The notes below the pieces were generated by a model. That model made no database searches, was not told where the DNA came from, and saw nothing but the letters and a program-made list of their open reading frames with translations. The position numbers were made by a program, and so were the translations under genes. A stretch of 64,000 bases of DNA. It comes from Roseomonas sp. Its GTDB lineage: Bacteria; Pseudomonadota; Alphaproteobacteria; Acetobacterales; Acetobacteraceae. The stretch spans positions 40,266 to 104,265 of the forward strand of contig JADCGF010000010.1 of assembly GCA_020249145.1 (NCBI GenBank). Reading direction: 5' to 3'. Shown one piece after another: positions 9,782-18,321 of this stretch. The stretch's first letter is position 1. Every line of letters starts with the position of its first letter.

Positions 9782-10930
9782 TCAGCCTGAAATATCGGGG
9801 TCGGTCATGCGCCGGTGTTCTTCCAGCGCGAAGCGGTCTGTCATGCCAGCGACATAATCGCAAACCACCAGCGCGGCCTTGGCGGAGCCAGCCTCGCCCG
9901 CACAGGCGCGCCACAAGGGCGGCAGCATGGCCGGCCCGCCATGCAGCAGGCTGAACAGCACCTGCACCACGCGCTTCGATTTCGCCATGGTGCGATTGAC
10001 GCGCCAATGCCGATACATGCGCTGAAACAGGAATTCACGAATGGCGAGGTTGGCGCGCGCCATGTCGTCCGAAAACACCACCATGGGCCGGTCTGCTGCG
10101 CGAATATCGGCAACCGTGGCGGGTTTCAGCGCAGCCAAGCGCCGCGATGCCTCTGCGGCCACATCGCCCACCATGCGGCTGATCACGCGGCGGATCATCT
10201 CAGGCGCTAGGCGCTCCATCGGCGCATCGGGCGCCGCCTCACGCGCAGCGGCCAGCGCTTCCCCAATCACCGGCAGCGCGCCCACTTCTTCCAGGGTGAA
10301 CAACCCCGCGCGCAGCCCATCATCCAGATCGTGGTTATTATAGGCGATGTCATCGGCAATGGCGGCGATTTGCGCCTCGGCGGAAGCATAGCTGGTCAAA
10401 TCCAGCGCATGGCGCGCATCATATTCGGCGATATAGGGCGAAGGCCTCCGCAAGGGGCCGTTATGCTTGGCAAGCCCTTCCAGCGTTTCCCAAGTCAGAT
10501 TCAGGCCATCAAACCCAGCGTAACGGGTTTCGAGTTGCGTCACGACACGCAAGGACTGCGCGTTATGATCAAACCCGCCATAGGGCTTCATCGCCGCATT
10601 CAGCGCATCTTCCCCCGCATGGCCGAAGGGCGGATGGCCCAGATCATGCGCCAGCGCCAAAGCCTCCGCCAAATCCTCATCCAGGCGCAACAGCCGTGCA
10701 ATGGACCGCGCGATTTGCGCCACTTCAATGGAATGGGTCAGCCGCGTGCGGAAATGATCGCCTTCGTGATAGATGAACACCTGCGTCTTGTATTGCAGGC
10801 GCCGAAAGGCGGTCGCGTGGATGATGCGGTCGCGGTCCCGCTGAAAGGGTGACCGCGCATCGCCCCCCGCTTCCGGGTAAAGCCGCCCGCGAGACGTCTC
10901 CGGCAGCACCGCATAGGGGGCAAGGTTCAT
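9782..10930 (-). CDS. dgt: Deoxyguanosinetriphosphate triphosphohydrolase-like protein
   Basis: HD-domain motifs TRLTHSIEVAQIARSIAR, ALAHDLGHPPFGHAGE; ATG at 10930 (MNLAPYAVLPETSRGR) preferred over 11041. Confidence 0.92.
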   Translation of the reverse strand: MNLAPYAVLPETSRGRLYPEAGGDARSPFQRDRDRIIHATAFRRLQYKTQVFIYHEGDHFRTRLTHSIEVAQIARSIARLLRLDEDLAEALALAHDLGHPPFGHAGEDALNAAMKPYGGFDHNAQSLRVVTQLETRYAGFDGLNLTWETLEGLAKHNGPLRRPSPYIAEYDARHALDLTSYASAEAQIAAIADDIAYNNHDLDDGLRAGLFTLEEVGALPVIGEALAAAREAAPDAPMERLAPEMIRRVISRMVGDVAAEASRRLAALKPATVADIRAADRPMVVFSDDMARANLAIREFLFQRMYRHWRVNRTMAKSKRVVQVLFSLLHGGPAMLPPLWRACAGEAGSAKAALVVCDYVAGMTDRFALEEHRRMTDPDISG

Positions 10931-11112
10931 GTAGCCCCCTGCCCTTTGGGCCCAATTGTCGCGGTTCTGGCTGGGGCTTGCATGGAAATCGTGGTTTTCC
11001 GTCAAATATCGCGTTTCGAAGCGCTGTAACACCCGCCGCACAGCCCCCGCAATCTTTGGTGATTGGAAGCGGCGCGCAAACTGCCTATGTTAAGTCCCAA
11101 GGAGTCCTCACC

Positions 11113-11466
11113 ATGCCGGATGGCAGCACCAAACCAGCCAGTTTTCGCGTCACCCCCCGCGCTGCGGCGCAGGTGGCCGATATCGCCGCGCGTGAAGGCC
11201 GGCCCGATGCAGGGCTGAGGCTTGCCGTGGAAGCGGGTGGCTGTTCCGGCTTTCAGTATAAATTCGGCCTGGAAGACGCGCCGGCGCCCGATGATCTGAT
11301 CGTCGGTGAAGGCAAGGGCCGGGTTTTTGTGGACCCCGTTTCGCTCGATCTGCTGATGGGCGCTGAATTGGATTGGGCGGAAGCGCTGATCGGCGCGCAT
11401 TTCGCGATCAATAACCCGCAAGCCAGTTCCGGCTGCGGCTGCGGTTCTTCCTTCGCGATCGGCTGA
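11113..11466 (+). CDS. erpA: Iron-sulfur cluster insertion protein (HesB/IscA family)
   Basis: VEAGGCSGFQYKFGLED ... NPQASSGCGCGSSF A-type carrier cysteines; ATG at 11113. Confidence 0.88.
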   Translation: MPDGSTKPASFRVTPRAAAQVADIAAREGRPDAGLRLAVEAGGCSGFQYKFGLEDAPAPDDLIVGEGKGRVFVDPVSLDLLMGAELDWAEALIGAHFAINNPQASSGCGCGSSFAIG

Positions 11467-12248
11467 CCCCCCTGCTCAGCCTTTGCACCTTTAACGTCAA
11501 CTCCATCCGTGCGCGCGCGGCCCATGTCGCGCGGTTTCTGGAACGCCAGAAGCCCGATCTGGTATTCTTGCAGGAAACCCGCTGCACGGCGGAACAGGTC
11601 CCCGCCATGGAATTCGCGGGCCTTGGCTACAGAACCCATGCGGTAGGTCAGGCGGGCGGGCGGAATGGCGTCGCAGTGATCTCCCGCATCCCTTTTGAAG
11701 TCCTGGCCGAGGCACTACCCGGCGATGCCGAAGATACCCAGGCCCGCTATATTGAAGTGGTGGCGGCGGGCATCCGGGCGGCGGGGATTTACCTACCCAA
11801 TGGCAATTCGGGCGGCGAAGCCGGCTTCGCTTATAAGTTAGCTTGGATGGATCGGTTGCGGACTTTGGTTACCGAAAGGCTGGATAGCTTCACCCCCTTC
11901 GCAGTGCTTGGCGATTATAATGTCTGCCCGACCGAGGCCGATCTTGCCCCCGGCGCCCTGCCGGCCACCGATGCGCTGGTTCATCCCGAAAGCCGCGCCA
12001 GGTTCCGCGCGCTATTGCATCTGGGCATGACGGATGCGCTGCGCGCGCTGCACCCCACTGAGACGCTTTATACCTATTGGGATTACGGCCCCGCTTTTGA
12101 AGCCAATCGCGGCCTGCGCATAGACCATGCTTTGCTCAGCCCGGAATTGGCCGAGCGCCTGGAAGCCTGTGTGGTTGATGTGGCGCCGCGTGCCGAGGCG
12201 CAGCCTTCGGACCATACGCCGTTGATCATTACACTGCGCGACGGGTGA
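11463..12248 (+). CDS. xthA: Exodeoxyribonuclease III; start uncertain (possible CTG overlapping the erpA stop)
   Basis: Conserved CTFNVNSIRARAAHVARFLERQKPDLVFLQETR lies upstream of the first canonical in-frame start (TTG 11568); only CTG codons at 11463/11472 could include it. Confidence 0.8.
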   Translation: MTPLLSLCTFNVNSIRARAAHVARFLERQKPDLVFLQETRCTAEQVPAMEFAGLGYRTHAVGQAGGRNGVAVISRIPFEVLAEALPGDAEDTQARYIEVVAAGIRAAGIYLPNGNSGGEAGFAYKLAWMDRLRTLVTERLDSFTPFAVLGDYNVCPTEADLAPGALPATDALVHPESRARFRALLHLGMTDALRALHPTETLYTYWDYGPAFEANRGLRIDHALLSPELAERLEACVVDVAPRAEAQPSDHTPLIITLRDG

Positions 12249-12251
12249 ACT

Positions 12252-13115
12252 TCAACGCAGCGTCCGCCCCAGCCCGGCATCAGCAACCACCACTGTCCGA
12301 CTCACGGCTCGGATAGGCGCCGAACGATAGGCATCGAGCCCCCGGCCCGGAGAGCCACCACCCGCAAACCCGCCCCCCACGCCACCGGCAAGCGGGATGA
12401 TTTGCGCCCTTTCCGCCCGGTTGCCGAGCGAAATCCCACCAGCACTCGCCAGCGCGACACTGCCCCAGCCGGCGCGCAGCCGCGCCAGCGCCATGGCCTC
12501 CGCCGAGCTATCCCCGGCATTGCGCGCTTCCTGTTCCCAGGCCGCCAGAACCTTTTCCCGGTAAGGCCCCGCCCTTTCGGGCGTTTGCGAATGGTAATGC
12601 CCCGCCGCCTGGCGCCAATCTGCCCGACCGCCATTAAGCTCGGTCAGGAAGCGCGCTGCGTAACGGGCATTGGTCAGCGGATCGAAGGCTTGTTCCAAGG
12701 ACGCGAAGGCATTGGGGTGGTGATGCAGGTTCACCTGCATGCAGCCGACATCAATGATCCGCACGCCGCGCGCCTGCAATTGCCGCACATGGGCAATGGC
12801 TGCCTCTCGCGTTGGGAAATATTTGCCCTGCCCCTCCGCGTTGATGGTCCAGGGCCAGGGGGCGAAATGGCCGGTTTCAGGGTCACGTCGGCCGGATTCA
12901 ACCCGGCCAATGGCCTGGAGCAAGCCGCGGGGCAGATTGGCGCCGCGCTCGGCCTCAGCGATGGCGGCGCGACATAAATGCCCTTCGCTGAAGCCCCTGG
13001 CGGGCATCAATTGCGCCGCTGCCGTCAATGGCCAAAGCGCCAAACCAAGCAACGCAGCGCAAAGCAGCGCCAGATCACGCGAAAGGCTCGGAAGGAAGGA
13101 GTAGACAACCAGCAT
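12252..13115 (-). CDS. Transglycosylase SLT domain-containing protein
   Basis: AAIAEAERGANLPRGLLQAIGRVESGRRD ... VGCMQVNLHHHP ... LDPLTNARYAARFL. Confidence 0.85.
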   Translation of the reverse strand: MLVVYSFLPSLSRDLALLCAALLGLALWPLTAAAQLMPARGFSEGHLCRAAIAEAERGANLPRGLLQAIGRVESGRRDPETGHFAPWPWTINAEGQGKYFPTREAAIAHVRQLQARGVRIIDVGCMQVNLHHHPNAFASLEQAFDPLTNARYAARFLTELNGGRADWRQAAGHYHSQTPERAGPYREKVLAAWEQEARNAGDSSAEAMALARLRAGWGSVALASAGGISLGNRAERAQIIPLAGGVGGGFAGGGSPGRGLDAYRSAPIRAVSRTVVVADAGLGRTLR

Positions 13116-13228
13116 GCCCCGTTCATGGCAAGCCGCGTGCCAGATTTACCTCTGCCAGCCAGCAGCGACGCAAGAAACCCTTGGTTGATATTGCAAAAAC
13201 CCGTTTTGCTGCGCTGCAAAAAAATATC

Positions 13229-13257
13229 TTGCAATGCCAAAAGCGGATACATATATA
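13229..13257 (+). promoter_or_regulatory. Sigma70-like promoter for sRNA candidate
   Basis: TTGCAA (13229-13234), 17-bp spacer, TATATA (13252-13257). Confidence 0.65.
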
Positions 13258-13263
13258 GCGGGC

Positions 13264-13342
13264 GTGCAGTGGTTTCCGCTGCACATTCTTGGACGTTTCC
13301 TCCCTAAACTTGGCGGTGCTTTCGGGCACCGCCCTTTTTTTT
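13264..13342 (+). ncRNA. Candidate small regulatory RNA (about 79 nt)
   Basis: Predicted TSS at 13264; hairpin GTGCAGTGG-TTT-CCGCTGCAC (13264-13284); unpaired GTTTCCTCCCTAAACTT; intrinsic terminator 13312-13342; both flanking CDS are on the minus strand. Confidence 0.6.
13312..13342 (+). terminator. Rho-independent terminator
   Basis: GGCGGTGC-tttcgg-GCACCGCC-C-TTTTTTTT. Confidence 0.9.
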
Positions 13343-13352
13343 GGCTGGCATT

Positions 13353-14234
13353 CTAGACTGAAGCCAGGAAGTCCCATTCCACGCGTGTCAGGCTTTCAAT
13401 CAGGCTGGTCATGTCGCGCCGGAGCGGGCCAAAACCCGGCAGGCGCTCAATCCGCGCCTCATCCATATAAAGGTTCCGCGCCACTTCGATCTGCAGCGCA
13501 TGGGTCGCTTCCCGTGGCCGCCCGTAATGGCGCGTGACAAAGCCCCCCGCATAGGGGTCATTGCGCCTGACCTTATAGCCAAGGCCAAGCAGCGCTTCCT
13601 CCACCAGCCGGGTCGCACGCGGCGTACAGGCTGTGCCATGCGCGTCGCCCAACACAAAATGCGGGGGGTTGGCCAGATGCGCCGGATGGGCGGGCATGGA
13701 ATGGCAGTCAATCAGCAGGCAATAGCCAAACTTGGCCCTGGTTTCGGCGATCAGCCCGGCCAGCGCGGCGTGATAGGGTTCCCAACAGGCGCGGATGCGC
13801 GCCTCGGCCTCGGCAAAGCTGAGTTTGCGGCGGTAGATTTGCTCCCCGCCAGTGACAATTCGCGCCAGCGTGCCAAGCCCCGCGCCCACCCTGGGGCTTG
13901 CACTATTGACCCAGGGCGGCAATGGATCGGTGAACATGGCCGGGTCCAATTCCCAGGCTTCGCGGTTCACATCGCACCAGACGCGCGGGAAGGAAGCCGC
14001 GATCAGGGGCGCACCATGGGCGGGGGCAGCGGAGAATAGGTCATCCACGAAGGAATCCTCACTCCGGCGCAGCGCAAGCGAATCCATACGGGTATCCAAA
14101 AGCAGTTGGTCCGGATATTGCTGACCCGAATGTGGCGACGCAAAGACCAGGGGGATGGTCTGCCGTTCGGGCCGCTTGATGAGATACGGTTCACCCTGGG
14201 CCGGGCCTTGGGTGGCGTAAATGGGGGTATTCAT
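13353..14234 (-). CDS. N-formylglutamate amidohydrolase
   Basis: LVFASPHSGQQYPD, LLIDCHSMPAHP, NDPYAGGFVTRHYGRP motifs. Confidence 0.92.
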   Translation of the reverse strand: MNTPIYATQGPAQGEPYLIKRPERQTIPLVFASPHSGQQYPDQLLLDTRMDSLALRRSEDSFVDDLFSAAPAHGAPLIAASFPRVWCDVNREAWELDPAMFTDPLPPWVNSASPRVGAGLGTLARIVTGGEQIYRRKLSFAEAEARIRACWEPYHAALAGLIAETRAKFGYCLLIDCHSMPAHPAHLANPPHFVLGDAHGTACTPRATRLVEEALLGLGYKVRRNDPYAGGFVTRHYGRPREATHALQIEVARNLYMDEARIERLPGFGPLRRDMTSLIESLTRVEWDFLASV

Positions 14235-14342
14235 GGAACAAGTCTCAAAACCACGCCGCGTCCCTTCCGTCAGTCTGGCCCTTTGGCAGTGAGGCCATTC
14301 TATGTTAGCGGAAATTAGGCTTTAGGAGCTACACAGTCTGTC

Positions 14343-15401
14343 ATGGCGCGCAAGGGAAGAGGCTCGCAAAGCGGCGGTGATCTGATCATCGTCAAAAAGG
14401 AGGAAGGCGGAGCGCATGCCCATCATGGCGGCGCCTGGAAGGTTGCCTATGCCGATTTTGTGACGGCGATGATGGCCTTCTTCCTGCTGATGTGGCTGAT
14501 CAATGCAACCACGGAAGAACAGCGCCGCGGCATCGCCGATTACTTCAACCCGACCAATGTGCTTTCAAGTTCCCAGTCGGGCTCTGGCCGTCCCTTTGGT
14601 GGCCAGACACCAAATGAAAATGCGCCGCTTATGTCCACCACCGGCACCATCGAAGTGCAGCCCGGCAAGCGCCCGGTGGTAATGGACATCGAAGAAGATG
14701 ATAGCCGCACCCCGGCTGAACCCGTGCCAAGGCGCGAAGGCCCAGTTGGTCAGGAAGATGCTGATAATGCGCGCCTTGTGATCCGCACCCCGCCAGGCGC
14801 TTTGGCAGGCCCCGAACAGCCACGCGGTGGCCCCGCGGCCGAGCCTTCACCGGAACAGCGACCGGAAAATGTCGGCGAATTGGAGTTGCGCCAGGAACTC
14901 GCCCGACGCGAACGCGAGGCCTTTGAGGCCGCCGCCGAACAACTCCGCGAAGCAGTGCGTACCGACCCGGCCCTTGCCGACCTCGGCCGCCAATTGCTGA
15001 TTGAACAAACACCGGAAGGCATGCGCATTCAGTTGGTGGATGCGGAACGCCAGCCCATGTTCGCCCTGGGTGGCTCGGCGCCCAATGATCGCGCGCGCGC
15101 CCTGCTATTGCGCGTGGCGCAGGTGATCCAGCGGTTGCCCAACCCAATCAGCATCGCGGGCCATACGGATGCCACCCCCTTCCGTGGTGGTGGAGAACGC
15201 AGCAATTGGGACCTTTCCACCGAACGCGCCAATGTCACGCGCCGCCTGCTGATTGACGCGGGTGTCGCGGATAATCGTATCAGAAATCTGACAGGCCATG
15301 CAGAACGTGACCTGTTGATGCCGGAACAACCAACAGCCGCCGCCAATCGCCGTGTTTCCATCACGCTGATCCGTCAGGCGCCGGAGACACCACGCCCATG
15401 A
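14343..15401 (+). CDS. motB: Flagellar motor protein MotB
   Basis: HGGAWKVAYADFVTAMMAFFLLMWLINATTEEQRRGIADYF plug/TM region and C-terminal OmpA-like ISIAGHTDATPF. Confidence 0.93.
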   Translation: MARKGRGSQSGGDLIIVKKEEGGAHAHHGGAWKVAYADFVTAMMAFFLLMWLINATTEEQRRGIADYFNPTNVLSSSQSGSGRPFGGQTPNENAPLMSTTGTIEVQPGKRPVVMDIEEDDSRTPAEPVPRREGPVGQEDADNARLVIRTPPGALAGPEQPRGGPAAEPSPEQRPENVGELELRQELARREREAFEAAAEQLREAVRTDPALADLGRQLLIEQTPEGMRIQLVDAERQPMFALGGSAPNDRARALLLRVAQVIQRLPNPISIAGHTDATPFRGGGERSNWDLSTERANVTRRLLIDAGVADNRIRNLTGHAERDLLMPEQPTAAANRRVSITLIRQAPETPRP

Positions 15402-16261
15402 TCTCGATTGCTGGTTTTATCTTTCTACTGGTCTGCGTCTTTGGTGGCTACATTCTTGCCGGCGGCAAGATGGAAATCATCTTGCTGGCGCTACCTTTCG
15501 AATTCGCCATCATCGGCGGCGCTGCCTTGGGCGCGCTGCTCATGGCCAACAGCATGTCAGAGGTGAAGCACATCTTTGGCAGCATCGGTAAAATCCTGAA
15601 GGGCGGCAAGTATAAACGCAGGGATTACATGGAATTGTTGAGCCTTTTATTCTGGCTCGTGCGGCTTGCGCAAACCAAGGGACCAATGGCGATTGAACCA
15701 CATATCGAAAAGCCCGAAGAAAGCGCTGCCTTCCAGAAATTCCCAAATATCCTGAAGGATCGTCACACGGTTGCGATCATTTGCGATTACCTTCGCATGG
15801 TCGGCATGAATGCCGATGACCCGCATCAGATCGAAGATGTGATGGCGCGCGAATTGAAGAAAATGAAGGAAGAGGAATTACACAGCGCCCATGCGCTGCA
15901 AAGTGTCGCCGATGCCCTGCCCGCCCTTGGGATTGTTGCCGCCGTCATGGGCGTCATCAAGACCATGGCGTCCATTGACCAACCACCGGCCATTCTGGGC
16001 AAGATGATCGGGAGCGCGCTGGTGGGTACCTTCCTAGGTGTTCTGCTTGCCTATGGTCTGGTTGGCCCCTTCGCCGCGCGCCTCAAGGCCGTGATCGAGG
16101 AGGAGGCGAAGTATTACGAGGTGATCCGCGCCGTGCTGGTCGCGCATCTGCATGGCAATGCGCCGCAGGTGGCGGTCGAAACCGGGCGCAAGATGGTGCC
16201 GACCGATTTGATGCCAAGCTTCCATGAAGTGGAAGAATCTCTCCAGGAACTGAAATTCTGA
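15398..16261 (+). CDS. motA: Flagellar motor stator protein MotA
   Basis: 287 aa MotA/TolQ/ExbB-family protein; HALQSVADALPALGIVAAVMGVIKTM; ATGA overlap with motB stop. Confidence 0.93.
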   Translation: MISIAGFIFLLVCVFGGYILAGGKMEIILLALPFEFAIIGGAALGALLMANSMSEVKHIFGSIGKILKGGKYKRRDYMELLSLLFWLVRLAQTKGPMAIEPHIEKPEESAAFQKFPNILKDRHTVAIICDYLRMVGMNADDPHQIEDVMARELKKMKEEELHSAHALQSVADALPALGIVAAVMGVIKTMASIDQPPAILGKMIGSALVGTFLGVLLAYGLVGPFAARLKAVIEEEAKYYEVIRAVLVAHLHGNAPQVAVETGRKMVPTDLMPSFHEVEESLQELKF

Positions 16262-16330
16262 CGCAAATTTTCTGATTGGCCGGAGTATGGCCGACAGCTT
16301 GCCCATCGGCGTTTGCTTCGCCGCGCCCGA

Positions 16331-16774
16331 TCAATCCCGTGCCGCATCAAGATGCGCGCGCAGCCTTCTGAGATGCGGTAATGTTTCCGCTATCTCAGCA
16401 TCCGATAGCACCCCCCTTATGGCGGCCATATGGGGCCCGACTGCGGCAATCGCGCGTTCACGCATGGCGCGCCCGGCATCGGTCAGAAAGACGCGCTTGG
16501 CCCGCCCATCCTTCGGATCGGCTTCCACGCGGATCAGGCCGCGCGCCTCCAGCCGGTGCAGGGTATTGGTCATCGCCGCCTTTGCCGTCTGGAAAGCGCG
16601 CGCCAGGGCGCCCGGTGACGCACCATCCCCACGCCGCACAAGGTGATTGAGAACGGCAAAATGCGGCTGCCGCAGCCCGTCCGGCAGCACGCGTTCCAGG
16701 GTATTGCGGGCCAATTGCTCAATGATCGCGATCTCATTGAGCAATTGGAAGGTGGGCGGGTCCGTGGGGGTCAC
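16331..16774 (-). CDS. MarR family transcriptional regulator
   Basis: wHTH: LPDGLRQPHFAVLNHLVRRGDGASPGALARAFQTAKAAMTNTLHRLEARGLIRVEADPKDGRAKRVFLTDAG. Confidence 0.92.
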   Translation of the reverse strand: MTPTDPPTFQLLNEIAIIEQLARNTLERVLPDGLRQPHFAVLNHLVRRGDGASPGALARAFQTAKAAMTNTLHRLEARGLIRVEADPKDGRAKRVFLTDAGRAMRERAIAAVGPHMAAIRGVLSDAEIAETLPHLRRLRAHLDAARD

Positions 16775-17901
16775 CCGCGCATTATACGCGTTTCCGCCGG
16801 CCAGCGTAGAGCAGTTCGGATGCCCGGCGATGCCGGATGGCCCAGCCGCCCGAACATTTGCAGCCTTTCACCCGATGCCACGCCTGTCGCGCGGCGCATC
16901 GCCTCATGCAGGGGCTCCATTTCCGGGAATTCCTGTAGCGTCTGGCTTAGTGGATGAATGCCAAGCCCGGCGGCATTCGCCGCCAGATCAAGCCGCAGCC
17001 AGTCGCGCCCCGCCTCAAGCTGAGCCACGCGGCCATTGCCCAGTGTCGTGGTCCAGACAAAGCAGGGCGAAGCGGCAATGACCGAAAGCGTTGATTGCAT
17101 CATGAGCCCGAAGGCCTGGCCATTGCGGTCAGCGAAGGCGGCACGGGTAAGCTGCCCGCGGGCGACCATTTCTTCGACCTGCGGTCCGCCGATACCGATC
17201 CCGTCAGGGTTCGCCGCCATCTCGGCCCGCCCCAGCCGAAACAGGTCTATGCTTTCCTGAAGCGTATGCGGCGTGCCGGCCTCAACGCGGAAGCCATCCT
17301 GCGCGATGCCGCGCAATGCCGCGACCCGCGCCGGATCGGTCGTGAAGCCAAGGCGCTTCGGATCTGCAAGCGCTGCGGCGAGCGGCGCGGGGTCCGGCAC
17401 CCGCGACATGTCATAGGGCTGCTTGGCAGAACGGCGCGTCGGCACGGCGGCAAAAAGCGGGTCGCGCACCCCAGTTCCAGGGCGGAGCGTGACAGCGGCG
17501 ACCGGCCGCGCATCAAGCCGCCTTCCCGGCAGCCCCTCGGGGAATAGGGCGATGTCGGCGCCGATGCCCTCCTGCGCCAGGGCCATCCGATAAAGCTCAA
17601 GGAAGCCGCCAAGGCCGATCACGATTTGCCGATCGAAGGGGTCGGTTTCGGGCAGGCGGCGTTCCAGGTCGCAGCGGATCAGCACTTGATCAGCGCCCGC
17701 CAATTGGACCAGCCAGGGCTGCCGATTATGCGGGTTTGGAGCGCGGATGGCGTGCCCGGCGGCACGGATACGGGGATCAGCATGGCGCGTCGCCGGGTCG
17801 GCTTCGGGGGCGGGCTGGGCGTTTGCCATGCGCAGCACCCCGTCCGACAGGACAAGCATGGCGCCGGCAGCGGTGAGGATTTGGCGTCTTTGGATTGTCA
17901 T
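16771..17901 (-). CDS. Acg-like/nitroreductase family protein with Tat-like signal
   Basis: QRRQILTAAGAML signal; AIRAPNPHNRQPWLV, VPTRRSAKQPY, LGIHPLSQTLQEFPEM; ATGA overlap with the MarR gene. Confidence 0.8.
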   Translation of the reverse strand: MTIQRRQILTAAGAMLVLSDGVLRMANAQPAPEADPATRHADPRIRAAGHAIRAPNPHNRQPWLVQLAGADQVLIRCDLERRLPETDPFDRQIVIGLGGFLELYRMALAQEGIGADIALFPEGLPGRRLDARPVAAVTLRPGTGVRDPLFAAVPTRRSAKQPYDMSRVPDPAPLAAALADPKRLGFTTDPARVAALRGIAQDGFRVEAGTPHTLQESIDLFRLGRAEMAANPDGIGIGGPQVEEMVARGQLTRAAFADRNGQAFGLMMQSTLSVIAASPCFVWTTTLGNGRVAQLEAGRDWLRLDLAANAAGLGIHPLSQTLQEFPEMEPLHEAMRRATGVASGERLQMFGRLGHPASPGIRTALRWPAETRIMRG

Positions 17902-17924
17902 GGGTCAACAGGCCTTTGGGCGTG

Positions 17925-17951
17925 GTCGAACCGAATTGTTCGACTGCGAAC
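17925..17951. promoter_or_regulatory. Nested inverted repeats, candidate MarR operator upstream of the Acg-like/MarR pair
   Basis: GTCGAAC-cgaatt-GTTCGAC (17925-17944) overlapping GTTCG-actg-CGAAC (17938-17951). Confidence 0.6.
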
Positions 17952-18109
17952 TAAATAGTATAATGTCGAACTAACTGCAATATAAATCTGCGCTGCCGGG
18001 CGCAAAGCGGTGGCTGATCGGGTAAAGCTTCGATGCAGCGCGAAAAACCATTTGAAAACAATCGGTGAAAAATTTTTGCCTTCAGCATCATTTTTTTGCT
18101 TGCCAAATT

Positions 18110-18124
18110 GTTCTTGTTTTGTTC
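18110..18124 (+). promoter_or_regulatory. Alphaproteobacterial LexA (SOS) box
   Basis: Exact GTTC-TTGTTTT-GTTC (GTTC-N7-GTTC), overlapping the region upstream of a TATACT -10-like element at 18126-18131. Confidence 0.7.
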
Positions 18125-18135
18125 TTATACTCCCC

Positions 18136-18315
18136 ATGAGCAGCACCCTTTACCAAGACCCCTCCCTGATCATCCCGCAACGCCCGGTGCGCGTGCGTTT
18201 TCAGACGCGCCGCGCAGGCTTGGATAAGGCGCGCAGCGCCATGCGGGATTTCACGTTATTGCTGGCGCTCGCCTGGGGCGCGGCGGAAGTGGCGCTTTGG
18301 CTGAGCGGGGGCTAA
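18136..18315 (+). CDS. Small (59 aa) putative single-TM membrane protein, candidate SOS-regulated
   Basis: MSSTLYQDPSLIIPQRPVRVRFQTRRAGLDKARSAMRDFTLLLALAWGAAEVALWLSGG; basic N-terminal half, C-terminal hydrophobic helix; ATG 5 nt after TATACT. Confidence 0.6.
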   Translation: MSSTLYQDPSLIIPQRPVRVRFQTRRAGLDKARSAMRDFTLLLALAWGAAEVALWLSGG

Positions 18316-18321
18316 CGCCCC

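Noticed and set aside
14270-14300. Possible sigma54 promoter (TGGCCCTTTGGCA) before motB
   Set aside because: GG-to-GC spacing is wrong for a -24/-12 element
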